From an uncultured Clostridia bacterium (lineage in GTDB: Bacteria > Bacillota > Clostridia > TANB77 > CAG-508), in assembly GCA_947594935.1 (NCBI GenBank), contig CANQEM010000008.1, positions 1 through 59,116 of the forward strand: DNA of 59,116 nucleotides, in the 5' to 3' direction. The position numbers and the translations under genes were made by a program. The notes under the pieces are model-generated. The model was given only the letters and a program-made list of their open reading frames with translations. It did no database searches and was not told where the DNA came from. This document shows, piece by piece, positions 9,629-19,294 of the stretch. The first letter of the stretch is position 1. Each line of letters starts with the position of its first letter.

Positions 9629-11413
9629 TTATTTTAATTTACCATAATACATATCACTGAATATTCCGTTCTTTTCTATCAGTTCGTCATATTTACCACT
9701 TTCTTCAATTTTTCCTTTGTTTAAAACAATTATTCTATCGCAATTTCTAAGTGTTGTTAATCTGTGTGCTATTGAAATTATTGTTGTACCATTTTCTTCT
9801 TGCAATTTTTCTATTTCTGTTTGAATATGTTTTTCAGAAGTGTTATCAAGTGCAGAAGTTGCTTCATCTAAAATAAGTATTTTTGGTTTTCTTAAAAATA
9901 TTCTAGCAATCGCAATTCTTTGCCTTTGACCACCAGATAAGTTGTTTCCACTTTCTGAGATTTTTGAATCAAATTTATCTGGTAAACCAATTATATAATC
10001 ATAAATATATGCTTTTTTTGCTGCTTCTTCTACTTCTTCTATCGAAACTTCTCTATCAATTCCATAGCAGATATTTTCGTAAATTGTTCCTGCAATTAAA
10101 AATGGACTCTGTGGAACTAATGCAATTAGTTTTGAAATATCTTTTCTGTTTAAAGAATTGATATTTTTTGAATCTATTATAATTGTTCCATAGCCTTTTT
10201 CAAGTTTGCAAATAGCCTTAATAAGTGATGATTTTCCACATCCACTTGGACCAGCTATTCCTAAGAACATTCCTTTATCAACTGATAAATCAAAGTGATC
10301 TAATATAACTTTATCTTTGTTTTCATTATAGTAAAACATTAAATCATCTATTTTAATTATTGGCTTAGTTTCTATCACTTCATTTTTCTCTGCTAATTCT
10401 CTATAAGAGAAGTCATTTGGTATTTCTACCATTTTAAAGAAGTCTGTTGCTAAAACTGTGCATTCTGATAATTCATCAAAAATTCTGTGTAGCTCTTCTA
10501 GTGGTTTTATTAGTTGGTTGAAACATAAATATGCTGTTAATACTGCACCAACTGATATTACATCTTGTGTTGCAAGATATGTTGATATTCCTATAATTAG
10601 AACTGTAAAAAATGCTTGATTGACGAATTTTAAGCAATCATATAAAGCCATGGCTTTATGATGTTTCATTTCTTTTTTTCTTAGAAATTCTGATTTGTCG
10701 TTAAATCTATTTGTTTCAAAATCAACACTGTCACTAATTCTTATAACTTCAATGCCGTTTATTAACTCTACGATTGTTCCATCCATCTGTGATTTGCTTT
10801 CTAATAATTCTACTCTTATACCTTTTTGACTGCTGATTTGTTTAAATACAATAAATATTCCTATTGGTATTACTAGCATCATTGGCATTGCTAAAATAAA
10901 AGGTAATGTTATAAAAATTGTAATAATCGCTGCAATACTATTGAATATTGCAGGTGCAAAGTCCATAAATAATAGTTTTTCTAGCTTGACTGTTCCTTCC
11001 AAGCATCTGTTCATTCTGCCATGTATATTGCCAGTCATGTTTTCTCTGAAATATGATAGTGGTGCCATAAGTAAAGACCTTATAACCATCCCTCTTGCTT
11101 GTTTTTCTGTTCTTGTTGCTGTGTCTTCTACCATAACTCTTCTAATTATTTTTATAACTTCGTTTGCTACATTTACAACTAAAATTAAAATCAAAAATGG
11201 TATAACTTTTAAAAATTGAATTTCAGTTCCAACTAAAATATCATCTGTTAACCAGCCAATTGCCTTTGGTGTTATTTGAGTTAGCCCTGCTGAAACAATC
11301 ATAATTATGACAATTATTCCAAAAGCAATTTTTTGGCGTTTTGTTAGTATTTTATAGATTTTTTTAAGTACCTCTTTAATAGATTCATTTTTTTGTTTTT
11401 TCATAATTAACAA
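9629..11413 (-). CDS. ABC transporter, permease-ATPase fusion (exporter type)
   Basis: TM domain plus 'GIAGPSGCGKSSLIKA', 'LSGGQRQRIAIARIFLRKPKILILDEATSALD'. Confidence 0.95.
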   Translation of the reverse strand: MLIMKKQKNESIKEVLKKIYKILTKRQKIAFGIIVIIMIVSAGLTQITPKAIGWLTDDILVGTEIQFLKVIPFLILILVVNVANEVIKIIRRVMVEDTATRTEKQARGMVIRSLLMAPLSYFRENMTGNIHGRMNRCLEGTVKLEKLLFMDFAPAIFNSIAAIITIFITLPFILAMPMMLVIPIGIFIVFKQISSQKGIRVELLESKSQMDGTIVELINGIEVIRISDSVDFETNRFNDKSEFLRKKEMKHHKAMALYDCLKFVNQAFFTVLIIGISTYLATQDVISVGAVLTAYLCFNQLIKPLEELHRIFDELSECTVLATDFFKMVEIPNDFSYRELAEKNEVIETKPIIKIDDLMFYYNENKDKVILDHFDLSVDKGMFLGIAGPSGCGKSSLIKAICKLEKGYGTIIIDSKNINSLNRKDISKLIALVPQSPFLIAGTIYENICYGIDREVSIEEVEEAAKKAYIYDYIIGLPDKFDSKISESGNNLSGGQRQRIAIARIFLRKPKILILDEATSALDNTSEKHIQTEIEKLQEENGTTIISIAHRLTTLRNCDRIIVLNKGKIEESGKYDELIEKNGIFSDMYYGKLK

Positions 11414-11423
11414 TCATTCCTTT

Positions 11424-13301
11424 TTATGGTTTTAAGCTTAAATATCCCAATTCGTTCCAACGGTTATATGCAAGGTTCAAATTAAATAATAATTTTGGTT
11501 TTGCACCTGCCCTGTTTTTATCAACAATACATGCGTAGTATCTTTCATCTGGGTCATCAGATTTTTCTATTTCATAGAATTTTGTTCCTACTTCTTCTTC
11601 TGAATAGTGGAAATCATCATACATATCTCTTGGAATTTGCTTCATTAGGCATAGTGTATCCAAAACTTCTTTTACTGTTCTACTAACTGCTAAATCGTTG
11701 ATGTCTAGGTTTATTGGATTTGTTTTGTTTTCTGTTAATTGTAATGTAGAACAAATAAAAATTCCAAAGTTTTGTGCTAAATTTGAAAGTATTGTAGCAG
11801 TTCTTTTTAATTCCTCTCCATTACCAATATTATCTGTATCTGTTTTTAATGTATCATAGAAAACATATTCTATTTTTTCTTTATAATAATAGTTCATGAT
11901 AACTTTTTTAAGTTCATCATTTGTGTGGTCTGTTATATTGATAAAGTAAATATCATTTTTTACTTGTTTATTTATCCAATCTGTAACAGCTATTGTCATT
12001 TTAAATTCAGTTGAAATTTTTAGTAATCTTTTTACAAATTGCTGCCTTGTTTCCTTTGCTTCTTGCAATACAAAGCCGTCTTCATCTACTTTCGCATCTT
12101 TTTTATTATCAGGTCTAAATTTAAAGTCTAAAAGCTCTCCTTCTGTTTTGCTTATTTTTTGCTTATGTAGCTTTTGAATTTCTGGGTTGTTTAATATTGT
12201 AGTAATTAAAGTTAATCTCATTTTTTCTTCTGACATTTCATTTGAAATAATCAATACTTTTTTATGGTGAATTAAGGCTGTATATGTTGCTAAATTCACT
12301 GTAAACCTACTTTTACCAGCGTTTGATGGCATTGCAATTGCCATTGTTTCTCCTTTACGAATACCTTTAAACACACTTGATAATATTGGAAAAGGTAAAG
12401 CTAGTCCATTTGCTAGGTTGCTTTCCCCTGCTTCTAAGAAATCTGTTAATTCTAAGTTCAATATTGATTGCTTGAATTTGTCTGTAACTGTAACTTGATT
12501 TGTTGCACTTTCAACTTCTTCAATTGTCATTTTGTCATATAACTCATAATTTGCAATTTCAACAATTTTAGTTTGAATTGTTTCAATAGGCATTTCTGTA
12601 TATTTTCTACGTAAAATACACAATTTCATTAAATCTGTATAGATTTTTTCCATGTTGTAGTCTTTGCCTTCAACAAATTTTTTCAATTGATATTTTTGTT
12701 GATAAATATTATCTACTTCCTTAGAGAAGTTGAATTTCTGCTTTGCTTTTTCTGGTGTATAATCTCCACCTTCTGTAAATAATATACTTTTGTATATGTT
12801 TAGCAAACTGTCACTTTCAAAATAACAGTTATCAAATAGAATATGGTATCTAACAATCAATTTAGGTTCTTGTAATAATAAACCGATATATATTTTTTCA
12901 AGTTCGATATTTCTAAGTTCTTTTGGATATTTGTCAGGGTCTTTTTTGTTTTCAAAAGTAAATTCTTCTTCCTCTTCTTCTAGTTGAAAAGGATTTATAG
13001 CTTCGTCGTCTTCTTCCTCATCTTCATACTCGTCATATTCATCATCTTCTTCGTCTTCTTCTATGTTCTCATCATGTTCTTTTTCTTCATCTTCGTCTAC
13101 TTGAACATTTTTCTTGCTTTTTCTTGCTTTTTTCTTAGCTTGTTTTTCATTTAATTCTTTCATTATTGTTAGTGCTGTCATATAGTCGTGGTCTTCCATA
13201 GCTTGTTTTGCATTTGCTAATTCTTCTTCATTATCTGGTGTTACTGGTATTTTATCTAGCATGTCATTTATTCTTCTTATACTTCCTAATTCCATTTCCA
13301 T
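11424..13301 (-). CDS. DnaB-like helicase-fold ATPase with long acidic N-terminal region
   Basis: 'GIRKGETMAIAMPSNAGKSRFTVNLATYTALIHHKKVLIISNEMSEEKMRLTL'; acidic DEDEEKEHDENIEEDEEDDEYDEYEDEEEDDE tract. Confidence 0.75.
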   Translation of the reverse strand: MEMELGSIRRINDMLDKIPVTPDNEEELANAKQAMEDHDYMTALTIMKELNEKQAKKKARKSKKNVQVDEDEEKEHDENIEEDEEDDEYDEYEDEEEDDEAINPFQLEEEEEEFTFENKKDPDKYPKELRNIELEKIYIGLLLQEPKLIVRYHILFDNCYFESDSLLNIYKSILFTEGGDYTPEKAKQKFNFSKEVDNIYQQKYQLKKFVEGKDYNMEKIYTDLMKLCILRRKYTEMPIETIQTKIVEIANYELYDKMTIEEVESATNQVTVTDKFKQSILNLELTDFLEAGESNLANGLALPFPILSSVFKGIRKGETMAIAMPSNAGKSRFTVNLATYTALIHHKKVLIISNEMSEEKMRLTLITTILNNPEIQKLHKQKISKTEGELLDFKFRPDNKKDAKVDEDGFVLQEAKETRQQFVKRLLKISTEFKMTIAVTDWINKQVKNDIYFINITDHTNDELKKVIMNYYYKEKIEYVFYDTLKTDTDNIGNGEELKRTATILSNLAQNFGIFICSTLQLTENKTNPINLDINDLAVSRTVKEVLDTLCLMKQIPRDMYDDFHYSEEEVGTKFYEIEKSDDPDERYYACIVDKNRAGAKPKLLFNLNLAYNRWNELGYLSLKP

Positions 13302-13327
13302 AGTCTAGTACTCCTTCCTAACTTAAA

Positions 13328-13358
13328 AAGTCCTAAGGTTATTGTACCCCAGGACTTT
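13328..13358 (-). terminator. Hairpin terminator
   Basis: aagtcctaaggtt...ccccaggactt. Confidence 0.6.
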
Positions 13359-13362
13359 ATTT

Positions 13363-13899
13363 TTAACCTTTGAAATAGTCTTTTATTTTTTTCATGAAAA
13401 TCATCTTTGTCATTATATCTAATAGTGCATAAATTGTAATGATTATTCCTATTACTTGAACAGCTATTTGAGTATTTGCTAAAATTGCAATTCCTGCAAT
13501 CATCATTAACATTGAGAATACTAATGCAACTGTCCAATATCCAGATTTAACTTCTTTCCAAACCAAAGTAGTTTGAAAATTACGCAAACCAGCTGAAATT
13601 ATCCAAATTCCTAATGCAATGCTAAATAAATTAGAAATTAGATTTGGAGATAATATCATAATTGCTCCAATAATTACAAATATAATTGCCATTGTTAGTA
13701 AATAGTCTTCTTTGTCTTTTGATACAAAGTAATCTACTAATTTTAAAAATCCTACAATGATGAATACTGCTCCTAATAGAATTGAAAGAACTCCCATCAT
13801 TTCATCTGGCTTTAACATTAGTAAAGCTCCCAAAAGTATGAAAACAAAAGCTATTAAAATATCTGTCCAATTTGACCTTTTTAAAAATTTTTCGAACAT
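13363..13899 (-). CDS. DUF308 (HdeD-like) membrane protein
   Basis: Six hydrophobic segments, 'ILLGALLMLKPDEMMGVLSILLGAVFIIVGFLKLVDYF'. Confidence 0.85.
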   Translation of the reverse strand: MFEKFLKRSNWTDILIAFVFILLGALLMLKPDEMMGVLSILLGAVFIIVGFLKLVDYFVSKDKEDYLLTMAIIFVIIGAIMILSPNLISNLFSIALGIWIISAGLRNFQTTLVWKEVKSGYWTVALVFSMLMMIAGIAILANTQIAVQVIGIIITIYALLDIMTKMIFMKKIKDYFKG

Positions 13900-14007
13900 T
13901 GTATATTACCCTCTCTTTCTTTTGTGTTTGTTTGATTTATTCTATCATATAATTTTATTTTTGTATAGTTTTTTTTGAAAAATTTTTTATTTTTTTGTCA
14001 AAAAAAA

Positions 14008-14031
14008 GAAACGGAATTTTTCTTTCCGTTC
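14008..14031 (-). terminator. rpmF terminator
   Basis: gaacggaaagaaaaattccgtttc + T-run on minus strand. Confidence 0.75.
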
Positions 14032-14036
14032 TTATT

Positions 14037-14228
14037 CTAAGCATTTTCAGCTTCTTTTTTTACAACTATTTGTTTTCCATTGTAATATCCGCAATTTTCG
14101 CAAACTCTGTGTGGTAAAATTGGTTCATGACAATGTGGGCAAGTTGAAAATTTTGGTTCTTCTTTTTTCCATGTTGATCTCTTTGAATGTGTTCTTGCTT
14201 TTGACCATCTTCTTTTTGGTTGTGCCAT
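14037..14228 (-). CDS. rpmF: 50S ribosomal protein L32
   Basis: 'MAQPKRRWSKARTHSKRSTWKKEEPKFSTCPHCHEPILPHRVCENCGYYNGKQIV'. Confidence 0.97.
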   Translation of the reverse strand: MAQPKRRWSKARTHSKRSTWKKEEPKFSTCPHCHEPILPHRVCENCGYYNGKQIVVKKEAENA

Positions 14229-14327
14229 AGTATATCCCTCCTTAATAAGATATATGTATATATCTATTTTGTCTTTTTCTAAAATACACTATAAAATTAT
14301 ACTAGTATTTTTGCAATTTGTCAATGT

Positions 14328-14870
14328 TTAACTACAATATTTTTCATATAATTTTTTAAAGTTCTTTTTTGTATATACTGGTTTAATTCCTTTTTCACTT
14401 ACTTGTGTCAAGCAATCTGTTATTAGTTCCTTTATTTTTGGGTTCACCATTACATGGTCTCTTTCGTGCATCCAATATTCTAATTCATATTCTTTATACC
14501 ATTTTTTTCCTTGATAAGCCATACCAGCAGCCATTTTATCGCATAACATTTCTGCTACATACTTATATGGCATAATTGGTGTTACCTCTGGTGCATCTAA
14601 GTCTATCCAATATTCTGTATGGTGCTTGTTCCTACCTTTATGGTGTAACCATGCTTTTGAATATCCATTTGCTTTTTTGCATTCAACAATTGGTGAATGT
14701 GTTCCATTAAAGTACTTTATGCTCTCAGAAAATTCTGTATATGAGTATTTTGATAGGTCGTGTAATAAGCCTCTTATAGGCTCTCCTACTCTAACGCATA
14801 ATTTAAACACTATCCATTTATGCTTAGTTATTAAACATAAATGTTTGAAAGTTTTCTGGAACATGTTCAT
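14328..14870 (-). CDS. DUF5662 family protein
   Basis: 'HKWIVFKLCVRVGEPIRGLLHDLSKYSYTEFSESIKYFNG...AWLHHKGRNKHHTEYW'. Confidence 0.88.
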   Translation of the reverse strand: MNMFQKTFKHLCLITKHKWIVFKLCVRVGEPIRGLLHDLSKYSYTEFSESIKYFNGTHSPIVECKKANGYSKAWLHHKGRNKHHTEYWIDLDAPEVTPIMPYKYVAEMLCDKMAAGMAYQGKKWYKEYELEYWMHERDHVMVNPKIKELITDCLTQVSEKGIKPVYTKKNFKKLYEKYCS

Positions 14871-14881
14871 TGTTTTTTCCT

Positions 14882-16699
14882 CTATTTTTTAAATATTTTG
14901 AAAAGTCCTTTATCTTCTTCTTTTAGTCTTTGTCCTTTTTTTGATTTTTTTGCCTTTTTTTCTTCCATTTCGTCATTTTCATCTATCCAAGATAATTCTT
15001 CATATTTCTTGTTTTTCTTTTTCTGCTTTTTATTTTGATTTGCTAATTTTTCACGTAACTTTGCTTCAAATTCTTGGCTGTCTCTCCTTGTTGTTCTAGG
15101 TTCTGGTTGTGGTTCTTCTTGTTCTGGTTCTTCTTGTTCGTCATCAAATTCATCTTCTTCTATTTCATCATCCTCTTGCTCTTCCTCACTTTCATCTTCA
15201 TCGCTTTCAAACCAGTCGTCATCATCTTCATCATCGCCAAATATTCTGTCATCATCATCTTCTTCTGGTTCTTCTTCTACTTCTTCTTCCTCGTCCTCGT
15301 CATCTTCAAACCAGTCATCGTCATCTTCTTCGTCCTGCATTTCTTCACTTTCAGAATTATCTTTTTCTATTTCGTCATTACTAATAAACCACTCATCATC
15401 ATCTTCTTCAAGAGGTTCATCTCTATTTATTGATTTTTTAAGTTCTTTTGCTTCTTCAACTGGCATAAATTCTGTTAAATCTCTTTCAAAATTTTCTTGA
15501 ACTTGCTCATTGAAAAGCTCATAGATATTCTTTATTCCTTCTATACGCCAATAATTTGTGTTTATCATTGTTCCGATGCTAGGTCTCATGTTGTTGACTT
15601 CTTTGTTAAAGCTTTGCTCTGTTTCTTCTATTTTTGCAAGATATGTGCTGTTATATAGCTCATTATATGCCTTTTTAGTTGCTTTGCCAGCAATTTCTTT
15701 TAAAATTAAATCATAAAGATTTTTGATTTGCCTTATATCTACATCATATTTTGCACAAGCATCATCCATCATTTGCTGATGAGCTTTTTCTCCACCAGCA
15801 ACTGTCATTCTTTCATTATCCAAAAAGCTTACAATATATTCTTTTTCAACTTCAATAAATTGTAGCCTTATTTGTATGTCACGTTGAATTTTTTGATATT
15901 TTGCTATTTTGATTGTGTCTCCTTCAATTTCAGTCATAAGTTTTTTTAGTTTGTCATAGCAATTTAAATAGCATTCAGCTTCGTCCTTTGCTATTTCAAT
16001 TCTTGTTGCTACTGCTCTTTTAATGACTTCTTCATTGAATTTTACTTTTTCATTTTTGCCGTTTTCTAACATTATTTTATTTAATTTTTGGCAGATTTCT
16101 TCATTATTTAATGCAGAGAATTGCTTTACTTTTCCAAGTACCGTAGGGTCAACTAGTTCCATTTTTTCAACAGTTTCGTTTAATGCTTTCATGTGATTTG
16201 TTTCTGCTGTTCTTCTTGTTTTACTACATCTATTTCTTAGTTTTTGCTTTTCTGTGAATTCATTTAAAAGAGTTAAATATTCTTCTCTTAATTGTTTTTG
16301 TTCTTCTGCGTTTTCTTCAAGAATTTTTTCTACTTTTAAAATCTTTTTTTCTATCATACTTGGGTCTTGGTCAAAGTCATTAAATAATCTATTTCTTTCT
16401 TCCTCTTGTTCAACACTGTCTGAACATAGTACTTCTTGCTTTTTCTGGATGGTCTGCATTTTTTGTGCTATTGCATCAAATTCTTCAATTACTTTTTCTT
16501 CTTCATCTGTAACTGTTTGATATTTTTGCATTTCGTCCAAAATGTTTGTAAATAGGTTGAAATTAGCTTTAATACCTGTTACATCATCTTGTCCAAATAT
16601 TTTGTTTAAATATCTTTCTAGAACGATTGCACTTCTTTCATACATTTTTAAATCACATCCCTTTATTGCATTTTTTCCTATTATACATAATTTTGACAA
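14882..16699 (-). CDS. Coiled-coil protein with acidic C-terminal DDDWFE-type repeats
   Basis: 605 aa ORF; repeated 'DDDEWFISNDE','DDDDWFEDDEDE','DDRIFGDDEDDDDWFESDEDE'. Confidence 0.75.
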   Translation of the reverse strand: MSKLCIIGKNAIKGCDLKMYERSAIVLERYLNKIFGQDDVTGIKANFNLFTNILDEMQKYQTVTDEEEKVIEEFDAIAQKMQTIQKKQEVLCSDSVEQEEERNRLFNDFDQDPSMIEKKILKVEKILEENAEEQKQLREEYLTLLNEFTEKQKLRNRCSKTRRTAETNHMKALNETVEKMELVDPTVLGKVKQFSALNNEEICQKLNKIMLENGKNEKVKFNEEVIKRAVATRIEIAKDEAECYLNCYDKLKKLMTEIEGDTIKIAKYQKIQRDIQIRLQFIEVEKEYIVSFLDNERMTVAGGEKAHQQMMDDACAKYDVDIRQIKNLYDLILKEIAGKATKKAYNELYNSTYLAKIEETEQSFNKEVNNMRPSIGTMINTNYWRIEGIKNIYELFNEQVQENFERDLTEFMPVEEAKELKKSINRDEPLEEDDDEWFISNDEIEKDNSESEEMQDEEDDDDWFEDDEDEEEEVEEEPEEDDDDRIFGDDEDDDDWFESDEDESEEEQEDDEIEEDEFDDEQEEPEQEEPQPEPRTTRRDSQEFEAKLREKLANQNKKQKKKNKKYEELSWIDENDEMEEKKAKKSKKGQRLKEEDKGLFKIFKK

Positions 16700-16728
16700 A
16701 AAAGTCTAGTGATTTTCGCTTTTTTATA

Positions 16729-18657
16729 TTAAAAATCTATTTTTTCACTCTCGTTCCATGTATTTTCATCAACAACTACAACTTGTTTTTTAGATAGCAA
16801 ATAATATTTATTGTTTGCAAATATAACTCTTTCATAGCGCTTTTTATAGTCTTTTGAAATATCTTGTTTATTTTCACTTTTTAAGATAAAACCTTGGTTT
16901 AAGTCAATCTTATAAATTAAGATTTTTGAAGAGCTGTTATTATATTGATAATCTTGTAATGGAAAAGCAATAATATTTTTTTGTGCAAGATATAGGATTG
17001 CTTTATGATTATATTGAGCTTCTGAGTATGCTGATTTTGTGCCTATTTTTTGGGTAAATAATTCTTTTGGATTGTTTATATCTGACACATCAAACATTGA
17101 TAGTTTTAGCCCGTCATTTTGCACTCCTCCGCTTCCATTTGATTTTGTATCATTTCCAAAACCAATTAAATGTGTTTCATCATAAGGATGTAAATAAGTG
17201 CTATATCCCGGAATTTTAAGTTCTCCAAGTACATGAGGATTTGTTGGGTCAGATAAATCAATTACAAACAATGGGTCAACTTCTTCAAATGTAACAACAT
17301 ACCCTTTGTTATCCATATATCTAACTGATTTAATTCTTTCCCCTTCTGCTAAATCTGATATAGTTCCAACCGCTTCTAAGTTACTATTTAAAACATATAA
17401 GCTATTAGTTGTCTTATTTTGAATATCTTGTGTTACAGCAATTCTAAAATTTCCATTTTCATCTTCGTCCATTGAAAATTGATTTAAAACCTTACCATCA
17501 ACAGTCGTATCCTTTTTATATTCAATGTTTCCATCTTGCAATTCAAATTTTATAATTTTTGTTTGATAACCTAAAAGAGTATATGTGTTTATATCAAAAG
17601 TACTTGATGTTTTTGCAATATACATATTTTTATTTGAAGAATATATCATATCACCCGCTCCTAGTAGTGTTTCGATATTTACTTCTTGATTTGTATCTAA
17701 ATTAAAACCAGCAACAATTAAATAATTACTTATTTCAGAATTATCAAAATATTGAATATCATTAAATTGTATCATTTTACTTTCAGTACTTATAGCTGTA
17801 TCAAGATAAGTTGGCTTATATTCATCTTCATTTAAATCCTCTATTTTATTATGTTTTACCATATTGATTGCTTGTATTATATTTTTTGTTGTTGCAAAAT
17901 ACATATTTTCTTCTATCATGCGTGAAGATATGTAATTGCCTTCTACTTCAACTCGTCTTTCTTCTTCTGGCTTTTCTGGATTTTGAATATTATATATAAT
18001 TGCAACTGTTTTTATTTTTATGCCATCTACATAAGCAACATCTGCTGTTGAATAAAAAGCTTTTCCAGTTTCGTTTTTAATCTCATTTATAGATGCAATC
18101 ACAACTAATTTATTATCATGTAAGTATAGTTCTATTAGATTAGTATTAGTGGTATCAAATGTAATTTCTGATACCTTTTGACTAGAATTTTGAATATCAA
18201 TTATTTCTACTTTGTTCTCTACGATATAGTAAATATATTTTCCATCTGTTTTTACAATGTCAGCTTCATCTACTCCTTGAACTTGTGTGTTTGTTTCACT
18301 GTAACTTTCAGATACAGCATCTGATTTTGTTGTTGATTTAACTGAATCTTCAAGATTTTCTGCTTGTAATACATTTAGTCCTGTGTCTTTTTGATTTTGT
18401 AGAAGATTATAGAAATTTTGGAAATTTTCAACTTTTGCTAAACTTGTTTCAGTTGTTGGGTTTGTTATGATTATATCTGGTTTTTCTTTTGGGCGTATAG
18501 TTGTTGTTGCAACAGCAATAATAACCACACTTGCTAATGCTACCATTGGTATATATCTTTTAAATTTTGTTATTTTTAACTTTTTTTCATTTTGGTATTC
18601 ATCATATTTTTCATATATACCTTCTAAGAATTCTCTATTATCTTTCATAGTTTTCAC
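16729..18657 (-). CDS. Membrane-anchored beta-propeller domain protein
   Basis: Short cytosolic N-terminus, TM 'YIPMVALASVVIIAVATTTI', long repeat domain incl. 'ETNTQVQGVDEADIVKTDGKYIYYI' (Beta_propel family). Confidence 0.88.
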   Translation of the reverse strand: MKTMKDNREFLEGIYEKYDEYQNEKKLKITKFKRYIPMVALASVVIIAVATTTIRPKEKPDIIITNPTTETSLAKVENFQNFYNLLQNQKDTGLNVLQAENLEDSVKSTTKSDAVSESYSETNTQVQGVDEADIVKTDGKYIYYIVENKVEIIDIQNSSQKVSEITFDTTNTNLIELYLHDNKLVVIASINEIKNETGKAFYSTADVAYVDGIKIKTVAIIYNIQNPEKPEEERRVEVEGNYISSRMIEENMYFATTKNIIQAINMVKHNKIEDLNEDEYKPTYLDTAISTESKMIQFNDIQYFDNSEISNYLIVAGFNLDTNQEVNIETLLGAGDMIYSSNKNMYIAKTSSTFDINTYTLLGYQTKIIKFELQDGNIEYKKDTTVDGKVLNQFSMDEDENGNFRIAVTQDIQNKTTNSLYVLNSNLEAVGTISDLAEGERIKSVRYMDNKGYVVTFEEVDPLFVIDLSDPTNPHVLGELKIPGYSTYLHPYDETHLIGFGNDTKSNGSGGVQNDGLKLSMFDVSDINNPKELFTQKIGTKSAYSEAQYNHKAILYLAQKNIIAFPLQDYQYNNSSSKILIYKIDLNQGFILKSENKQDISKDYKKRYERVIFANNKYYLLSKKQVVVVDENTWNESEKIDF

Positions 18658-19205
18658 TCTCCTTTCTTAGTAATTCTTCTAGTGATTTACGTGCTCTATG
18701 AATTAGCACCTTTGTACTTGCCATTGATTTTTTCATGATTTTACCGTATTTCAGAATATTTCATTTCTTCAATATCTGCTAAGTAAATTGCTTGTCTATA
18801 ATTTTCTTTAAGTTGGTCAATTGTTTTATGCAGTTTTTCAGCTTGTTCCTTTTTAAACACGATTTCTTCTAATTCATTTAACTGTTTTTCGTATGATACA
18901 TGAAAATCTTGCAGGTTATCTGTATAAGTTATTTTCTTTTCGCGTTTGAGAAAATTGAGTGCTTTTGATTTAGCAATCACATACAAATATGTTTTTAATG
19001 AATATTGAAAATTATAGTTTTTTTGATGTATTAAAATATATACAAATACATCTTGTGCAATGTCTTCTGCTATGTCGATGTTTTTTACATAAGTGGTAAT
19101 AAAATAAATAAGTTTGTTTTTATGGCGTATTACGATTTCTTCAAAACTTGCATTGTTTCCTTCTAAAAATTCTTTGTATAGCTGTTTATCTGTTTTTTCT
19201 TCCAA
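18638..19205 (-). CDS. ECF sigma-70 factor; region 4 requires +1 frameshift at CGG (18744-18746)
   Basis: ORF 18741-19205 stops at '...LADIEEMKYSEIR*'; +1 frame continues 'GKIMKKSMASTKVLIHRARKSLEELLRKESENYER*' ending at 18638, the second half of the sigma region 4 HTH with no residue missing; overlaps the start of the beta-propeller gene. Confidence 0.85.
18744..18746 (-). other. Candidate +1 recoding site, ATA-CGG-TAA
   Basis: In-frame CGG followed directly by 0-frame TAA; C-skip gives ATA-GGT-AAA-ATC and restores sigma region 4. Confidence 0.8.
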
Positions 19206-19294
19206 AATTTCTCACTCCATTTCTTTTTGAATTCATTACTTATACAATTATAATAATAAAAAGGTTACAAAAAAGAAAGCAAAAATATTGCTTC

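Noticed and set aside
13286-13537. 83 aa ORF MDSCISILNVNDD...
   Set aside because: Alternative frame of the DUF308 gene 13363-13899; low-quality composition and no family resemblance.
15074-15433. Plus-strand ORFs opposite the acidic protein (15074-15433, 15109-15384)
   Set aside because: Phe/Ile- or His/Leu-rich shadows of the Asp/Glu codon repeats on the minus strand.
18741-19205. Three independent pseudogenes or assembly homopolymer errors
   Set aside because: Same shift direction and size in all three, each at the otherwise unused codon CGG; in the sigma gene a homopolymer error downstream cannot bypass the TAA. Not fully excluded without reads.
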